Shown: positions 1-10,185, counted from the stretch's first letter. The stretch: DNA of 64,000 nucleotides from TMP-24 sp046348855 (GCA_046348855.1 JAXMDK010000009.1:77196-141195), one strand, 5' to 3'. Numbers and translations: made by a program. Notes: generated from the sequence alone by a model not told the origin.

Positions 1-489
1 CCGCCGGTGGCGGCGGTGCCGCTCTACATGGGGCTGGCGGCGCTTGGCCTCTGAACTCGGTCGTCGGGCTGGCGCTGATCTACCTGTCGATCTGGCGCCC
101 TTCACCACCTGGCTCCTGAAGGCCGGGTTCGACGCGATCCCCCGCGATCTCGAGGCGGCGGCGGCCATCGACGGGGCGCGGCTCGACCAGACGCTGCGCA
201 TCGTCATCCTGCCGCTGGCCGCGCCGGTCCTGTCGACGGCGGCTTTGTTCGCGCTGCTTCTGGCCTGGGACGAATTCTTCATGCGCTGCTTTTCACTGCC
301 GACCAGCGCGCCAAGACGGTGACGGTGGCGATTGCCGACATCGCCGGGGGCAAGATCGCCGATTACGGACTGATCGCGGCGGCAGGGGTGCTGGCGGCGC
401 TGCCGCCCCTGCTGATCGGCATGGTGATGCAGCGGGCCATCGTCGCCGGGCTGACCGGCGGCGGCGGAAAGATGGGCGCGGAACAGCGA
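1..489 (+). pseudogene. Sugar ABC transporter permease (MalG-like), 3' part, frameshifted
   Basis: This is the C-terminal part of an inner-membrane permease of a carbohydrate ABC importer; its 5' end lies outside the window. The EAA loop that contacts the ATPase is visible at about 150-225 (EAAAAIDGARLDQTLRI), followed by hydrophobic segments and a last helix near 385-440. The reading frame changes near 50, near 100 and near 286 (FF then a missing base), so no single frame covers it. The exact stop is unclear; the ATG of the next gene at 490 sets the end used here. It heads a run of four collinear genes (permease, SIS, PfkB, ATPase). Conserved residues on both sides of each break argue for recent indels or sequencing errors rather than old decay. 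Confidence 0.6.
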
Positions 490-1489
490 ATGGACAGACC
501 GGCGGGACTGATCGCCATCGAGGCGGAAATGGCGCGGCAAGCAGGCGACGCGCGGGCGAGCTTTGCGCAAGCCGGGGCGCGGGCCGACGAGGTCGCGGCC
601 AGCCTGCGGCGGACCGGGCGGCTGACGATGCTGGGCATGGGCGCCTCGCATCGCCGTCAACCGGGCGACCGAGCCGCTTTACCGCGAGTTGGGGCTGGAC
701 GCGCAGGCGCTGCCCTGTCCGAACAGCTGGGCCTGGGCGTGCCGCTGGCCGGCAAGACGGTGCTGGTCGTCAGCCAGTCGGGCGAAAGCGCCGAGGTGCT
801 GCGCTGGATCGAGACGGCGAAGTGGGCGGCGATCCGTTCGGCCTGACGCTGGACGGGAACTCGACGCTGGCGAGGGCGCTGCCGACGCTGGTGGCGGCGG
901 GCGGGCATGGAGACAGCCTTTGCCGCCACCCGGTCGCTGACCTGGACCTTCGCGCTGCATCTGGCGGTGCTGGCGCGGCTGGGCGTCGACCTCGGCCCCG
1001 GCGCTGGCGGCCTTGTCCCATCCGGCACCGGATGTATCCGCGGCGGTGGCGCGGCTGGCCGAGGTGGGCGCCATCGTCGCCTCGGGCCGCCGGTTGCAGG
1101 GCGTGGCCGAGGCGGCAGCCCTGGGCCTGTGCGAACTGGCGCGCCTGCCGGCCTTTGCGCTGGAGGGCGGGCAGTTGCGCCACGGGCCGATGGAGATGAT
1201 GGGGCCGGACCCTGGGCGCTGTTGTTCCGCTGCGCCGAGGTCGACGCCGGCCGGGTGGCGAGCATGGCGGACTCGGCCGCCGGGGCAGGGCCAGGGTGGT
1301 GCTGTTCGACGCATCCGGTGCGGGACCGGTGGCTGGGGCGGAATGCAACACCCCGCCGGCCGGGCGGGGGATGGAGGCGATCCTGACCACCCTGCCGATG
1401 ATGCAGCGCTGATGCTGGGCGTCGCCGCCGCCCGGGTGCCCGACGTCGGCAACCCGCGCCGGTCGTCGAAGATCACGAGGATCGAATAG
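490..1489 (+). pseudogene. SIS-domain sugar isomerase/deglycase (GlmS/FrlB-like), frameshifted
   Basis: The pieces, read across several frames, give a two-lobed SIS-domain phosphosugar protein of about 330 residues. The start is MDRPAGLIAIEAEMARQ, then GMGASH near 640, the sugar-phosphate loop SQSGESAEVL near 772-800, GQLRHGPMEMM near 1170-1200, and a C-terminal SSKITRIE ending at the TAG at 1487-1489. RHGPxE is typical of GlmS-isomerase-like and fructosamine-6-phosphate deglycase (FrlB) proteins. Frame changes are seen near 648, 830, 900, 1005, 1205, 1295 and 1340. Its neighbours are a PfkB kinase and ABC genes, as in Amadori-compound (frl) operons; glucosamine-6-phosphate deaminase is the alternative. 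The function is inferred from context. Confidence 0.6.
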
Positions 1490-2397
1490 ATGCGGCGCTG
1501 GCCGTCATGGGCAACGTCAACGTCGACCTGATCATGGGGCCGGCCGCCCCCGGCTGGCCGGGGACGAGGTGATGCTCGACCATGACGACCTGCGACCGGG
1601 GGATCGGCGGGCAACACCGCGCTGGCCTGGGCCGGGCTGGGTCTGCCTTGCCGGATCGCGGCCTCGGTCGGCGACGACCTGCTCGGCCAGTGGCTGGCGG
1701 ATGCCTTCGGGCCGATGGCGGCGGGCTGGGTGCGCCAGCCGCAGGCCACCTGCCTGTCGGTCGGCCTGACCCACCCCGACGGCGAGCGGACCTTCACCAT
1801 GCGCGGCCACCTGCCCGACATGGCCTGGGCCGACCTGCGCCCGCAACTCGACGGGCTGGCCGACGGGCTGTTGCTGCTGTCCGGCGGGTTTCTGACCGAT
1901 CGGCTGCGGCCGACTATCCGCGATCTTCGCCTGGGCGGCCGAGCGGCGGATCGAGGTTGTGCTCGACCCGGCTGGCCGCCGAGGACTGGGGGCCGCCGAA
2001 AAGGCCCGCCTGAGAGACTGGGCCGGTGCCGCGCGCCATCTTCTGGTGAACGAGGCCGAGGCAGGCCCTGACCGGCACCATGCGGGCCGACGAGGCGCTG
2101 GCGCCGCTGGTGGCGATGATGCCGCCCGGCGCCACGGCGGTCATCAAGTCCGGCGCGCGGGGCGCAGGCCCGGCGGGGGGCCGGAGCGCGCCGCCAGCGC
2201 CGCGCCCGCCGTGGCCGTCATCGACACGATCGGCGCCGGCGACATCTTCAACGCCGGCTATCTTTACGCCGTCGGCGCGCGGCGCGGGCCTTGGCAACCG
2301 CGCTCGACACCGGCACGCGCTGGCCAGCCGGGCGATTTCGGACAATCCCCGGCGCTACGAACTGCCGGATGTGCTGAGGGGGGGGGGGGGCGGCCTG

Positions 2398-2398
<1 letters not shown>
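1490..2398 (+). pseudogene. PfkB-family sugar kinase, frameshifted
   Basis: This encodes a ribokinase/PfkB-type ATP-dependent sugar kinase. Visible landmarks are an N-terminal MGNVNVDLIMG (from about 1507), a GNTALAWAGLG-like sugar-binding stretch near 1610-1640, LVNEAEA near 2043, and the signature DTIGAGDIFNAGY near 2222-2262, whose GAGD contains the catalytic Asp. The frame breaks several times (near 1555, 1610, 1925, 2075, 2170 and 2285), and a 13-base G run lies at 2378-2390. The expected stop TGA at 2396-2398 overlaps the ATG of the ATPase gene (TGATG), which suggests translational coupling in the intact operon. With the upstream SIS gene it resembles the FrlD/FrlB pair for fructosamine catabolism, but the substrate cannot be told from sequence alone. 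Confidence 0.6.
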
Positions 2399-3469
<1,071 letters not shown>

Positions 3470-3493
3470 GGTCAGGGGCGACCTGATGCAGGG

Positions 3494-3946
3494 TCAGGTC
3501 TGGCCGCAGGTATCGGCCGGCTTGCAGCTGGCGCGCAGCATCGTCACGATGTCCCTGACGCCGGCGGAATAGTCCTGCCAATCGGTCTTGGAGCAGATGA
3601 AGGCCAGATGGTCGGCCAGATAACCCGACATCGGGCCGCGCCAGTCGGGTGACGAGTCGATCAGCTGCTCGGAGGTGTAGAGCAGATAGTCGACGTAGGC
3701 CTCATAGGCGATCTTTTCCTTGGGATCGTTCAGCGCGCAATAGTCGGCATTGGCCAGTTCAGGCCTCTGGACGGTCAGATTGAGGAATTCACGATAGATC
3801 TCGCGCGCGGTCTGGTCGCGCTGGATGCGGTCGGCCGAGGCGATCTGGATCGGGACGAGGATCAGCGCGGCCAAAGCCGCCACCGCCGTCACGAGACTGC
3901 CAAGCCCCTGAAGACGTTCCGAGTTCCGGCCAAGCCAATCCCACAT
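3494..3946 (-). CDS. Small membrane-anchored protein of unknown function
   Basis: I do not recognise this 150-residue protein. It has a short N-terminal tail (MWDWLGRNSERLQ), one clear transmembrane helix at about residues 16-38 rich in Ala, Val and Leu, then a soluble, mainly helical domain with charged segments. Its start codon lies two bases after the stop of the exported agmatine deiminase gene, so the two are almost certainly co-transcribed and coupled. It is the last gene of the binding protein - fused permease - deiminase operon. The operon position suggests a membrane accessory role in polyamine handling, but nothing in the sequence proves this. Confidence 0.75.
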   Translation of the reverse strand: MWDWLGRNSERLQGLGSLVTAVAALAALILVPIQIASADRIQRDQTAREIYREFLNLTVQRPELANADYCALNDPKEKIAYEAYVDYLLYTSEQLIDSSPDWRGPMSGYLADHLAFICSKTDWQDYSAGVRDIVTMLRASCKPADTCGQT

Positions 3947-3948
3947 CG

Positions 3949-5046
3949 TCAGACCCTGGGTTGTTCATGGGTCGCACAATGGATACCCCCGCCGATCTTG
4001 CCAAGGGCATCCACGTTCAGCGTCACCACCTCGCGGCCGGGATAGAGATCGCCCAGCAGCGAAGCGGCCCGGGCATCGGCCGCCCGGTCGCCGAATTCGG
4101 CGGCGATCACCCCGCCGTTGCAGACATAGTAGTTGACGTAGGAGGCAACGAAATCATCGCTTTGCACCCGGATGTCCTGGGGATCGGACAACACCACCAG
4201 ATCCAGCTTGCGGCCATGCGCGTCGGTGGCGGCGGCGAGGCGGTCATAGGTTTCATGGGATGCGACCGACCAGGGATCATTCTCGTCGACCGCGTCGCCC
4301 AGCTGGATCAGCACCCGCCCCGGCTCGACGAACCGCGCCAGCGCGTCGATGTGATAGTCGGTGATGTCGTGATCCTTCAGCCCCGGCGCCCAGATGACCT
4401 TTTCGGCGCCCATGGTTTCCAGCAACCGCCGTTCCACGTCGGCCCTGCCGCCGCGATTGCGGTTGCGGTTGATCCAGCTGCTTTCGTGGGCGATCAGGGT
4501 GCCGGCACCGTCGGATTCGACCCCGCCTGCCTCGCCCACCAGCCCGACATCGAACACGGAAAGCCCGAGGCGGGCCGCCACCCGTTCGGCGATCTTGCCG
4601 TCGTTCGGATGGGGCTGCTTGTTGCCCCAGCCGTTGAAGTTGAATTGTGTCACCGCCAACCCGCCCCGGCCGTCGATGACGAAGGCCGGGCCGGAGTCGC
4701 GACACCAGAGATCGTCGGTCGGAATGTCCCAGATTTCGACGCTCGCGCCCAGAAGGTTGCGCGCATCCGCCTGGTAACGCTGATCCATCAGCATCACGAC
4801 CGGCTCGAATTCGGTGATGGCGTTGGCGATCGCCGCGATGGTTTTCTGCGCGGGTTTCAGAAGGCCCGACCCGCCGTAGACCTCGGCGCTGACCGGCCAT
4901 TGCATGAAGGTGCGTTCGTGCGGCACCTTTTCGTCGGGGATGAAGAACCCCGCCGCCGCGGCCGAGCCACCGGCGCGCGCGGCGCTGCCGAACAATCCAA
5001 GACCCGCCATGCCGGCCCCCAACCTGAAGATATCCCGACGATTCAT
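3949..5046 (-). CDS. Agmatine deiminase family protein with a Tat-like signal peptide
   Basis: Peptidyl-arginine/agmatine deiminase family (PAD_porph), 365 residues, expected to hydrolyse agmatine or a related guanidine to the N-carbamoyl compound and ammonia. Family landmarks are WCRDSGP (114-120), GGVESDG (174-180, Glu177), a His in DYHIDALA (His232) and the C-terminal nucleophile in GGGIHC (Cys357). Unlike the second copy at 11037-12050, it begins with MNRRDIFRLG, a hydrophobic stretch and AARAGG, which looks like a twin-arginine signal and would place the enzyme in the periplasm. Its ATG overlaps the stop of the fused permease (ATGA). Export is inferred; if it is not exported, it is a divergent cytoplasmic paralogue. 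Confidence 0.9.
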   Translation of the reverse strand: MNRRDIFRLGAGMAGLGLFGSAARAGGSAAAAGFFIPDEKVPHERTFMQWPVSAEVYGGSGLLKPAQKTIAAIANAITEFEPVVMLMDQRYQADARNLLGASVEIWDIPTDDLWCRDSGPAFVIDGRGGLAVTQFNFNGWGNKQPHPNDGKIAERVAARLGLSVFDVGLVGEAGGVESDGAGTLIAHESSWINRNRNRGGRADVERRLLETMGAEKVIWAPGLKDHDITDYHIDALARFVEPGRVLIQLGDAVDENDPWSVASHETYDRLAAATDAHGRKLDLVVLSDPQDIRVQSDDFVASYVNYYVCNGGVIAAEFGDRAADARAASLLGDLYPGREVVTLNVDALGKIGGGIHCATHEQPRV

Positions 5047-6782
5047 CCGAGTGCCTTTCCTGTGGACGGAAGGCCCGCCCGGGCCTTTGCCCGCGCAGCC
5101 TTTATCAGGCTGCCGGCCATCATGCCGAACACCACAACCCCGATCAACATGGTGCTGGCCGCATTGATCTCGGGCGTGACGCCCAGCCTGACCTGCGAGT
5201 AAAGCCGCATCGGCAGCGTCGTCGCGCCGGGGCCGGTCGTCAGGCTGGAAATGACCAGATCGTCGAAGGACAGCACGAACGACAGCGCCCAGGCGCTGAG
5301 GATCGACGGCAGGATCAACGGCAGGGTGATCCGCCGGAAGATCGTTCCGGGGCGGGCGTAAAGATCGGCGCCCGCCTGTTCGAGCGTCTGGTCGAACCCC
5401 ACCAGCCGCGCCTGCACGGTGATGGCGACATAGGACATGCAGAAGGTCGTATGCGCCAGGAACAGCGTGAAGAACCCGCGCGGCAGGCCGAACGCCACGA
5501 ACAGCAGCAGCAGCGACAGCCCGATGATCATCGACGGCACGATGACCGGCGCCAGAAGCAGGAACCCGAACAGGGTCTTGCCGCGCCAGGCGCCGAAGCG
5601 GACTGTCGCGAAGGCCGCCGGAACGCCCAGCAGGCAGGCCGCCGTCGCCGACAGCACCGCCAGTTCAACCGAGAGCCACGCCGAGTTCAGAAGCTGGGTA
5701 TTGGCGAACAGCACGCCATACCATTTCAGCGAGAACCCGCCCCAGACGGTGACCAGCCGGCTTTCGTTGAAGCTGAACAGCACGACGAGGATCAGCGGCA
5801 CATAGGTAAATACCAGCCCGCCGATGACCGCTGCCTTGTTCACCGCGCTGAACCGGCGGTCGCCGCCCATGCCCGCGCCCGCCGCCTGCATCGCCGCGTC
5901 GCGGGCCTGCAGACGTTGCAGCATCAGGATCGGCGCCGCCAGAAGGATCAGCATGCCCACCGCGATTGCCGCCGACAGGGTCCAGTCCTGGTTGTTGAAG
6001 AATTCGGTCCACAGGGTCTTGCCGATCATCGCCCGGTCGGACGGACCCAGCAGGTCGGGGATGACGAATTCGCCGATGACCGGAATGAAGATCAGCAGGC
6101 ACCCCGCCAGCACCCCCGGCATCGACAGAGGCACCACCACCTTCCAGAAGGCCCGCCGGGCGCTCGCCCCCAGGTCGCGGGCGGCCTCCAGGAGCGTGTC
6201 GTCGATCTTGTCGAGCGTCGCATAAAGCGGCAGCACCATGAACGGCAGGTAGGAATAGACGATCCCGATCTGCACCGCCCAGCTGGTGTTCAGGAGCGCC
6301 AGCGCGCCGGGCTTTAGGCCCCAGAACTGGCCGATCAGGTCGATGAACCCGTTCGGCTTCAGAAGCGTGATCCAGGCATAGATGCGCACCAGAAAACTGG
6401 TCCAGAAGGGCAGGACAACCAGCGTCAGCAGGGGCGGCTGCCAGCGGCGCGGCGCGCGCGTCAGCCCGTAGGCCATCGGATAGGCGACCAGCAGGGTCAG
6501 GAGCGTACCGACCGCTGCCATCTGGATCGAATAGAGGTAGGAGCGCAGATAGAAATGGTCCGTCACCAGCGTGGTGAAGTTTTCCAGGTCGAGCCCCCGC
6601 ACGAAGCCGACGATCCCCTGCCACCCGCCCGAGGGGTCGAACTGCGGGCTGTAGGGCGGGCGGGCGCGGGCCTGGTCCGACAGGCTGATCTTCAGGATGA
6701 AGGCGAAGGGCAGGGCGAAGAAGGCGACCAGCCACAGGAAGGGAATGCCGATGATGGCGCGTCGTGCCGCTGGTCGCTGCAT
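5043..6782 (-). CDS. Fused double permease of a Pot-type polyamine ABC transporter (PotB-PotC fusion)
   Basis: One open frame of 579 codons carries two complete permeases that are normally separate genes. The N-terminal half (residues 1 to about 295) is PotB/PotH-like with an EAA loop at 199-222. The C-terminal half (from about 305) is PotC/PotI-like with its EAA loop at about 468-490. The junction, residues 291-313, is a short Ala/Gly-rich linker with no stop; an internal ATG (codon at 5868-5870, M305) could be the old PotC start. The gene starts 5 bp after the stop of the binding-protein gene and overlaps the deiminase gene by 4 bp. No ATPase gene is in this operon; the nearest is at 14551-15709. 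Substrate polyamine-like, by homology and context. Confidence 0.85.
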   Translation of the reverse strand: MQRPAARRAIIGIPFLWLVAFFALPFAFILKISLSDQARARPPYSPQFDPSGGWQGIVGFVRGLDLENFTTLVTDHFYLRSYLYSIQMAAVGTLLTLLVAYPMAYGLTRAPRRWQPPLLTLVVLPFWTSFLVRIYAWITLLKPNGFIDLIGQFWGLKPGALALLNTSWAVQIGIVYSYLPFMVLPLYATLDKIDDTLLEAARDLGASARRAFWKVVVPLSMPGVLAGCLLIFIPVIGEFVIPDLLGPSDRAMIGKTLWTEFFNNQDWTLSAAIAVGMLILLAAPILMLQRLQARDAAMQAAGAGMGGDRRFSAVNKAAVIGGLVFTYVPLILVVLFSFNESRLVTVWGGFSLKWYGVLFANTQLLNSAWLSVELAVLSATAACLLGVPAAFATVRFGAWRGKTLFGFLLLAPVIVPSMIIGLSLLLLFVAFGLPRGFFTLFLAHTTFCMSYVAITVQARLVGFDQTLEQAGADLYARPGTIFRRITLPLILPSILSAWALSFVLSFDDLVISSLTTGPGATTLPMRLYSQVRLGVTPEINAASTMLIGVVVFGMMAGSLIKAARAKARAGLPSTGKALG

Positions 6783-6787
6783 GCTGT

Positions 6788-7870
6788 CTACTCGATCCCC
6801 TTGGCGCGGTTCCAGGCGCGGTCCCAGACCTTCAGCATCTTGTCCGACTTGACGCTGGGCAGGTGGAACTTCGCCGCCGCCTCGGCGGTCGGGTAGTAGT
6901 TGGGATTGCCGCGGATCGCCTCGTCGACCATCGGCAGCGCGGCAAGGTTCGCCGTCGAAAACCCGGTCTCGTTGGCGGCCTTCGCGGCGATGTCGGGGCG
7001 CATGACGAAGTTGATGAAGGCGTGGGCGGCCACGGGGTTGGGCGCGTCGGCCGGAATGGCCAGCGTGTCGAACCAGACAAGGTTGCCCTCTTTCGGCAGG
7101 CGGTATTCGATGGTCTGGGGCTTGCCGGCCTCGGTCGCGCGCTTGGTAGCCACCAGCATGTCGCCGGAATAGCCGACCGCCAGGCACAGGTCGCCGGCGG
7201 CAAGACCGGCGATGTAGTTCGAGCCGTGGAACTGGCGGACATAGGGGCGCACCGCCTTGATGACCTCGGCGGCCTTCTCGATGTCGGCCTCGTTGTTCGT
7301 GTCGGGATCGAGCCCCAGGTAGATCAGCGCCGACCCGAGAATCTGTTCGCTGTCGTCCAGCATGGCGATGCCGCAACCGGCGAACTTTGCCGCGATCTTC
7401 GGGTCGAACACCATGGCCCAGCTGTCGACCGGCGCGTCGGGCATGATCGCCTTGATCATCGCCGCGTTGTAGCCGATGCCGGTAGTGCCCCACATCCAGG
7501 GCATCGCATGTTCGTTGCCGGGGTCGACCTTGGCCAGGGTGGCCATCAGGGCGGGATCCATGTTGACGGCGTTGGGAAGCTTCGACTTGTCGAGCTTGGC
7601 CCAGACCCCCAGCGGCACCTGCCGGGCGAGGTGGGGCGACAGGTTCGGCGTCACCACGTCATAGCCGGAATCGCCGGCCAGGATGCGCGTCTCGACGGTG
7701 TCGTTGCTGTCGAACACGTCATAGACCACGGTGGTGCCGGTTTCTTTCTGAAACTGCGCGATGGAATCGGCGCCAAAATAGGATTCCCACGAATAAAGCC
7801 GCATCTCATCGGCACGAACCGGCATCGCCATCCCAAGCGCAAGGATCGACGCCACTGCAAGCCTGCTCAT
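6788..7870 (-). CDS. Periplasmic polyamine-binding protein (PotD/PotF-like)
   Basis: Extracytoplasmic solute-binding protein of the spermidine/putrescine family, 360 residues. A signal peptide (residues 1 to about 19, ending PVRA) is followed by LYSWESYF, the usual first strand of PotD/PotF proteins, and later by GYNAAMI and AVGYSGDML segments typical of the two-lobed fold. It delivers substrate to the fused permease encoded just downstream. It is the first gene of its operon and is divergent from the LysR gene; the 94-bp gap holds a strong dyad (7914-7949) that probably controls it. Putrescine, spermidine or agmatine are the likely ligands, agmatine being attractive because the deiminase gene follows. 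Confidence 0.9.
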   Translation of the reverse strand: MSRLAVASILALGMAMPVRADEMRLYSWESYFGADSIAQFQKETGTTVVYDVFDSNDTVETRILAGDSGYDVVTPNLSPHLARQVPLGVWAKLDKSKLPNAVNMDPALMATLAKVDPGNEHAMPWMWGTTGIGYNAAMIKAIMPDAPVDSWAMVFDPKIAAKFAGCGIAMLDDSEQILGSALIYLGLDPDTNNEADIEKAAEVIKAVRPYVRQFHGSNYIAGLAAGDLCLAVGYSGDMLVATKRATEAGKPQTIEYRLPKEGNLVWFDTLAIPADAPNPVAAHAFINFVMRPDIAAKAANETGFSTANLAALPMVDEAIRGNPNYYPTAEAAAKFHLPSVKSDKMLKVWDRAWNRAKGIE

Positions 7871-7913
7871 CCGCTCTCTCCTCCTGTAACGGTCGGAGGC
7901 AGCTTATTATGAA

Positions 7914-7949
7914 AACATCTCGGGAATTATTGCAAAATTCTGGGATGTT
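7914..7949. promoter_or_regulatory. Interrupted dyad in the LysR / binding-protein divergent promoter
   Basis: Outer boxes AACATC (7914-7919) and GATGTT (7944-7949) are exact reverse complements, as are the inner boxes GAATT (7924-7928) and AATTC (7936-7940). The element ends 15 bp before the LysR ATG and starts 43 bp before the binding-protein ATG. Symmetry, AT-richness against a GC-rich background and position fit a LysR-type operator that serves both divergent genes. Confidence 0.55.
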
Positions 7950-7964
7950 CGATAAGTATCCCTC

Positions 7965-8861
7965 ATGTCAAACGTCTATCGTTCCCTGCCGCCGCTGTCG
8001 ACGCTGATCGGATTCGAGGCTGCGGCCCGGCTGGGCAGCTTTTCGCTCGCCGCCGCCGAACTGAACATCACCCAGTCGGCGATCAGTCACCAGATCCGCA
8101 CGCTCGAGGATCACCTCGGCACGCCGCTGTTTCGCCGGATCGGCCGGGGGATCGAACTGACCGATGCGGGGCGCGACCTGCAGGCGACGGCGCAGTCGGC
8201 GCTGGAAGGGGTGCGCCACGGGGTCCGGCGGCTGAACGCCTATACCAAGCCCGGCTCGGTCATCATCGCCCTGCCGCCGGGGCTGGCCGATTGCTGGCTG
8301 GTGCCGCGTCTGGCGCGGTTCCGGGCCGATCTGCCGGACGTCGATCCCTGGCTGCATGTGACCGGCGAGACCACCTTTCCCGAGGAAAGCGAGATCGACG
8401 TCGTGCTGAGCGACCGGCCCTGGACGGAAGAGGGCGCCGAATGCCGCCCGCTGCCGGTCGACCGGGTCTGCCCGATGGCCTCGCCGGCGCTGGCCGACAG
8501 CCTCGGCCGGTTGCCGGAGCCGGAGCGGCTGGACAAGGCCGACCTCCTGCATGACGAAACGCCGAACGACTGGCTGAAATGGTTCGCGCTGGCCGGATCG
8601 GCGCGGCGCGACCTGTCGCGGGGCATGAACTTTTCCGACCACGGGCTGATGCTGCGCGCCGCCGCCGCCGGGCTGGGCGTCTGCCTGGGGTCCGAGCGTT
8701 GGGCTGCCGACCTGCTGGCCTCCGGCGCGCTCGTGCGGGTCGCCGGAACGGCGATGGCGGCGACCGACCGGCTGTATCTTTGCGCCTGGCGGCGGAACTT
8801 CGTGCGCCCGGCGGTCGGACAGGTCTGGGACTGGTTCGCGCAAGAGACTGGCGCGGCGTGA
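7965..8861 (+). CDS. LysR-family transcriptional regulator (GcvA-like)
   Basis: A 298-residue LysR-type regulator. The N-terminal winged helix-turn-helix (residues about 8-66) contains FEAAARLGSFSLAAAELNITQSAISHQIR-type features, and TPLFRRIGRGIELTDAG follows. The rest is the periplasmic-binding-protein-like effector domain. It resembles GcvA-type members that start their HTH with 'PPLSTLIGFEAAARLGSF'. It is divergent from the polyamine-binding protein gene and probably controls that operon, with a polyamine or agmatine as plausible co-inducer. It converges on the M20 hydrolase gene with a 3-bp gap. Confidence 0.92.
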   Translation: MSNVYRSLPPLSTLIGFEAAARLGSFSLAAAELNITQSAISHQIRTLEDHLGTPLFRRIGRGIELTDAGRDLQATAQSALEGVRHGVRRLNAYTKPGSVIIALPPGLADCWLVPRLARFRADLPDVDPWLHVTGETTFPEESEIDVVLSDRPWTEEGAECRPLPVDRVCPMASPALADSLGRLPEPERLDKADLLHDETPNDWLKWFALAGSARRDLSRGMNFSDHGLMLRAAAAGLGVCLGSERWAADLLASGALVRVAGTAMAATDRLYLCAWRRNFVRPAVGQVWDWFAQETGAA

Positions 8862-8864
8862 CCG

Positions 8865-10091
8865 TCAGCCGCCCGCCAGTCCGCGCACCACGTCGAGAAG
8901 CACATTCGCCCCGGCCGCCACATGATCGGGCGCGGCATATTCGGCGGGGTTGTGGCTGATCCCGTCCCGACAGGGCACGAAAACCATCGTCGTCGGCACG
9001 ATCCGCGACAGATGAAAGGCGTCATGCCCGGCGCCCGAGATGATCCCGGCGGCCGGGTAGCCCCGCGTCGCGGCGCTGGCGCGCACGCGGGCCACCAGAT
9101 CGGGGTCGAACCGCACCATCGGCGAATGCCAGGTATTCTCGGCCTGCACCCGCACCTTCGCGCCCGACAGGCCGGCGATCCCGTCCATGAAAGTCGCGTG
9201 CATCCGGTCAAGCTGCGCGTCGTCGGGATGGCGCAGGTCGACGGTCAGGGTGATCCGGCCCGGCACGACATTGATCGAACCCGGCTCGGCCCCGATCACC
9301 CCGACAGTGGCGCGGGCGTCGGTGTCGGTCGCGCCGACCGCTGCAACCAGATCCAGCACCCGCGCGAGGACCGGCACCGGGTCGCGGCGCAGCGCCATCG
9401 GCACCGGCCCGGCATGGGTTTCCGCGCCGGTCAGGGTCACCTGATACCAGCGGATCGCCTGGCCGCCGGTGACGATGCCGATGGTCTTGCCGGCGGCTTC
9501 GAGGATCGGACCCTGTTCGATGTGCAGCTCGACATAGACGGCGATCGGATGGCGGCCCGGCTCGGCGCCGTCCCGATAGCCGTGCCGGGCGAGTTCCGCG
9601 CCGGCGGTGATGCCGTGGCGGTCGGCGATGGCGAGGGTGGCTGCAAGGTCGCTCAACCCACAATGGACGCCTGACCCCATCATCGCCGGGCGAAAGCGCG
9701 CGCCTTCCTCGTTGGTCCAGACCGCGACCTCGACCGGCCGCCGGGTCGACAGGCCGGCGTCGTCGAGCGTTTCCAGAATCTCCAGCCCGGCCAGAACGCC
9801 GAGGATCCCGTCGAACCGGCCGCCAGTCGGCTGGGTGTCGAGATGGCTGCCCATGACCACCGGGGCGGCGGTATCGTCCTGTCCGGCACGGCGGACGAAC
9901 AGGTTGCCGATCCGGTCGTGGGTCACCGGGTAGCCACGCGCGGCGCACCAGCTGCGAAACAGGGTGCGGCCGGCCTCGTCCGCGTCCGACAAGGCCAGCC
10001 GGCAGGAGCCGTCGCCGGGGATCGCCCCGATCCGGGCCATCGCCATCAGCCGCGCCCACAGGCGCGCGCCGTCCACCGCAAGGTCAGCCAT
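8865..10091 (-). CDS. Zn-dependent N-carbamoyl amino acid hydrolase / allantoate amidohydrolase (M20 family)
   Basis: A 408-residue M20/HyuC-type amidohydrolase that cleaves N-carbamoyl groups (for example N-carbamoyl-L-amino acids, ureidopropionate or allantoate). Metal-site landmarks are MGSHLDTQPTGGRFDG and TNEEGARF; VELHIEQG marks the catalytic/dimer region, and a C-terminal SGAGHDA supplies another metal ligand. The ATG at 10091 is chosen over an upstream in-frame codon because GGAGAG sits 5 bases before it. It lies downstream of the LuxR gene on the same strand, after a 94-bp gap. Next to deiminases that make carbamoyl compounds, it may process a related ureido intermediate, but its substrate is open. 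Confidence 0.88.
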   Translation of the reverse strand: MADLAVDGARLWARLMAMARIGAIPGDGSCRLALSDADEAGRTLFRSWCAARGYPVTHDRIGNLFVRRAGQDDTAAPVVMGSHLDTQPTGGRFDGILGVLAGLEILETLDDAGLSTRRPVEVAVWTNEEGARFRPAMMGSGVHCGLSDLAATLAIADRHGITAGAELARHGYRDGAEPGRHPIAVYVELHIEQGPILEAAGKTIGIVTGGQAIRWYQVTLTGAETHAGPVPMALRRDPVPVLARVLDLVAAVGATDTDARATVGVIGAEPGSINVVPGRITLTVDLRHPDDAQLDRMHATFMDGIAGLSGAKVRVQAENTWHSPMVRFDPDLVARVRASAATRGYPAAGIISGAGHDAFHLSRIVPTTMVFVPCRDGISHNPAEYAAPDHVAAGANVLLDVVRGLAGG

Positions 10092-10185
10092 GATCTCTCC
10101 GTCGCTGGGCAGGGTTTGCCCCTTCTGCACAGGCGCGGGGCCGTCGGGCCAGTCCCCCATCGGGGGGACGCCGCGGCCAATCCGG

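Noticed and set aside
6783..7493. Upstream extension of the fused permease frame through the binding-protein gene
   Set aside because: That part is a shadow frame; the real gene there is the binding protein (6788-7870) with signal peptide and family motifs.
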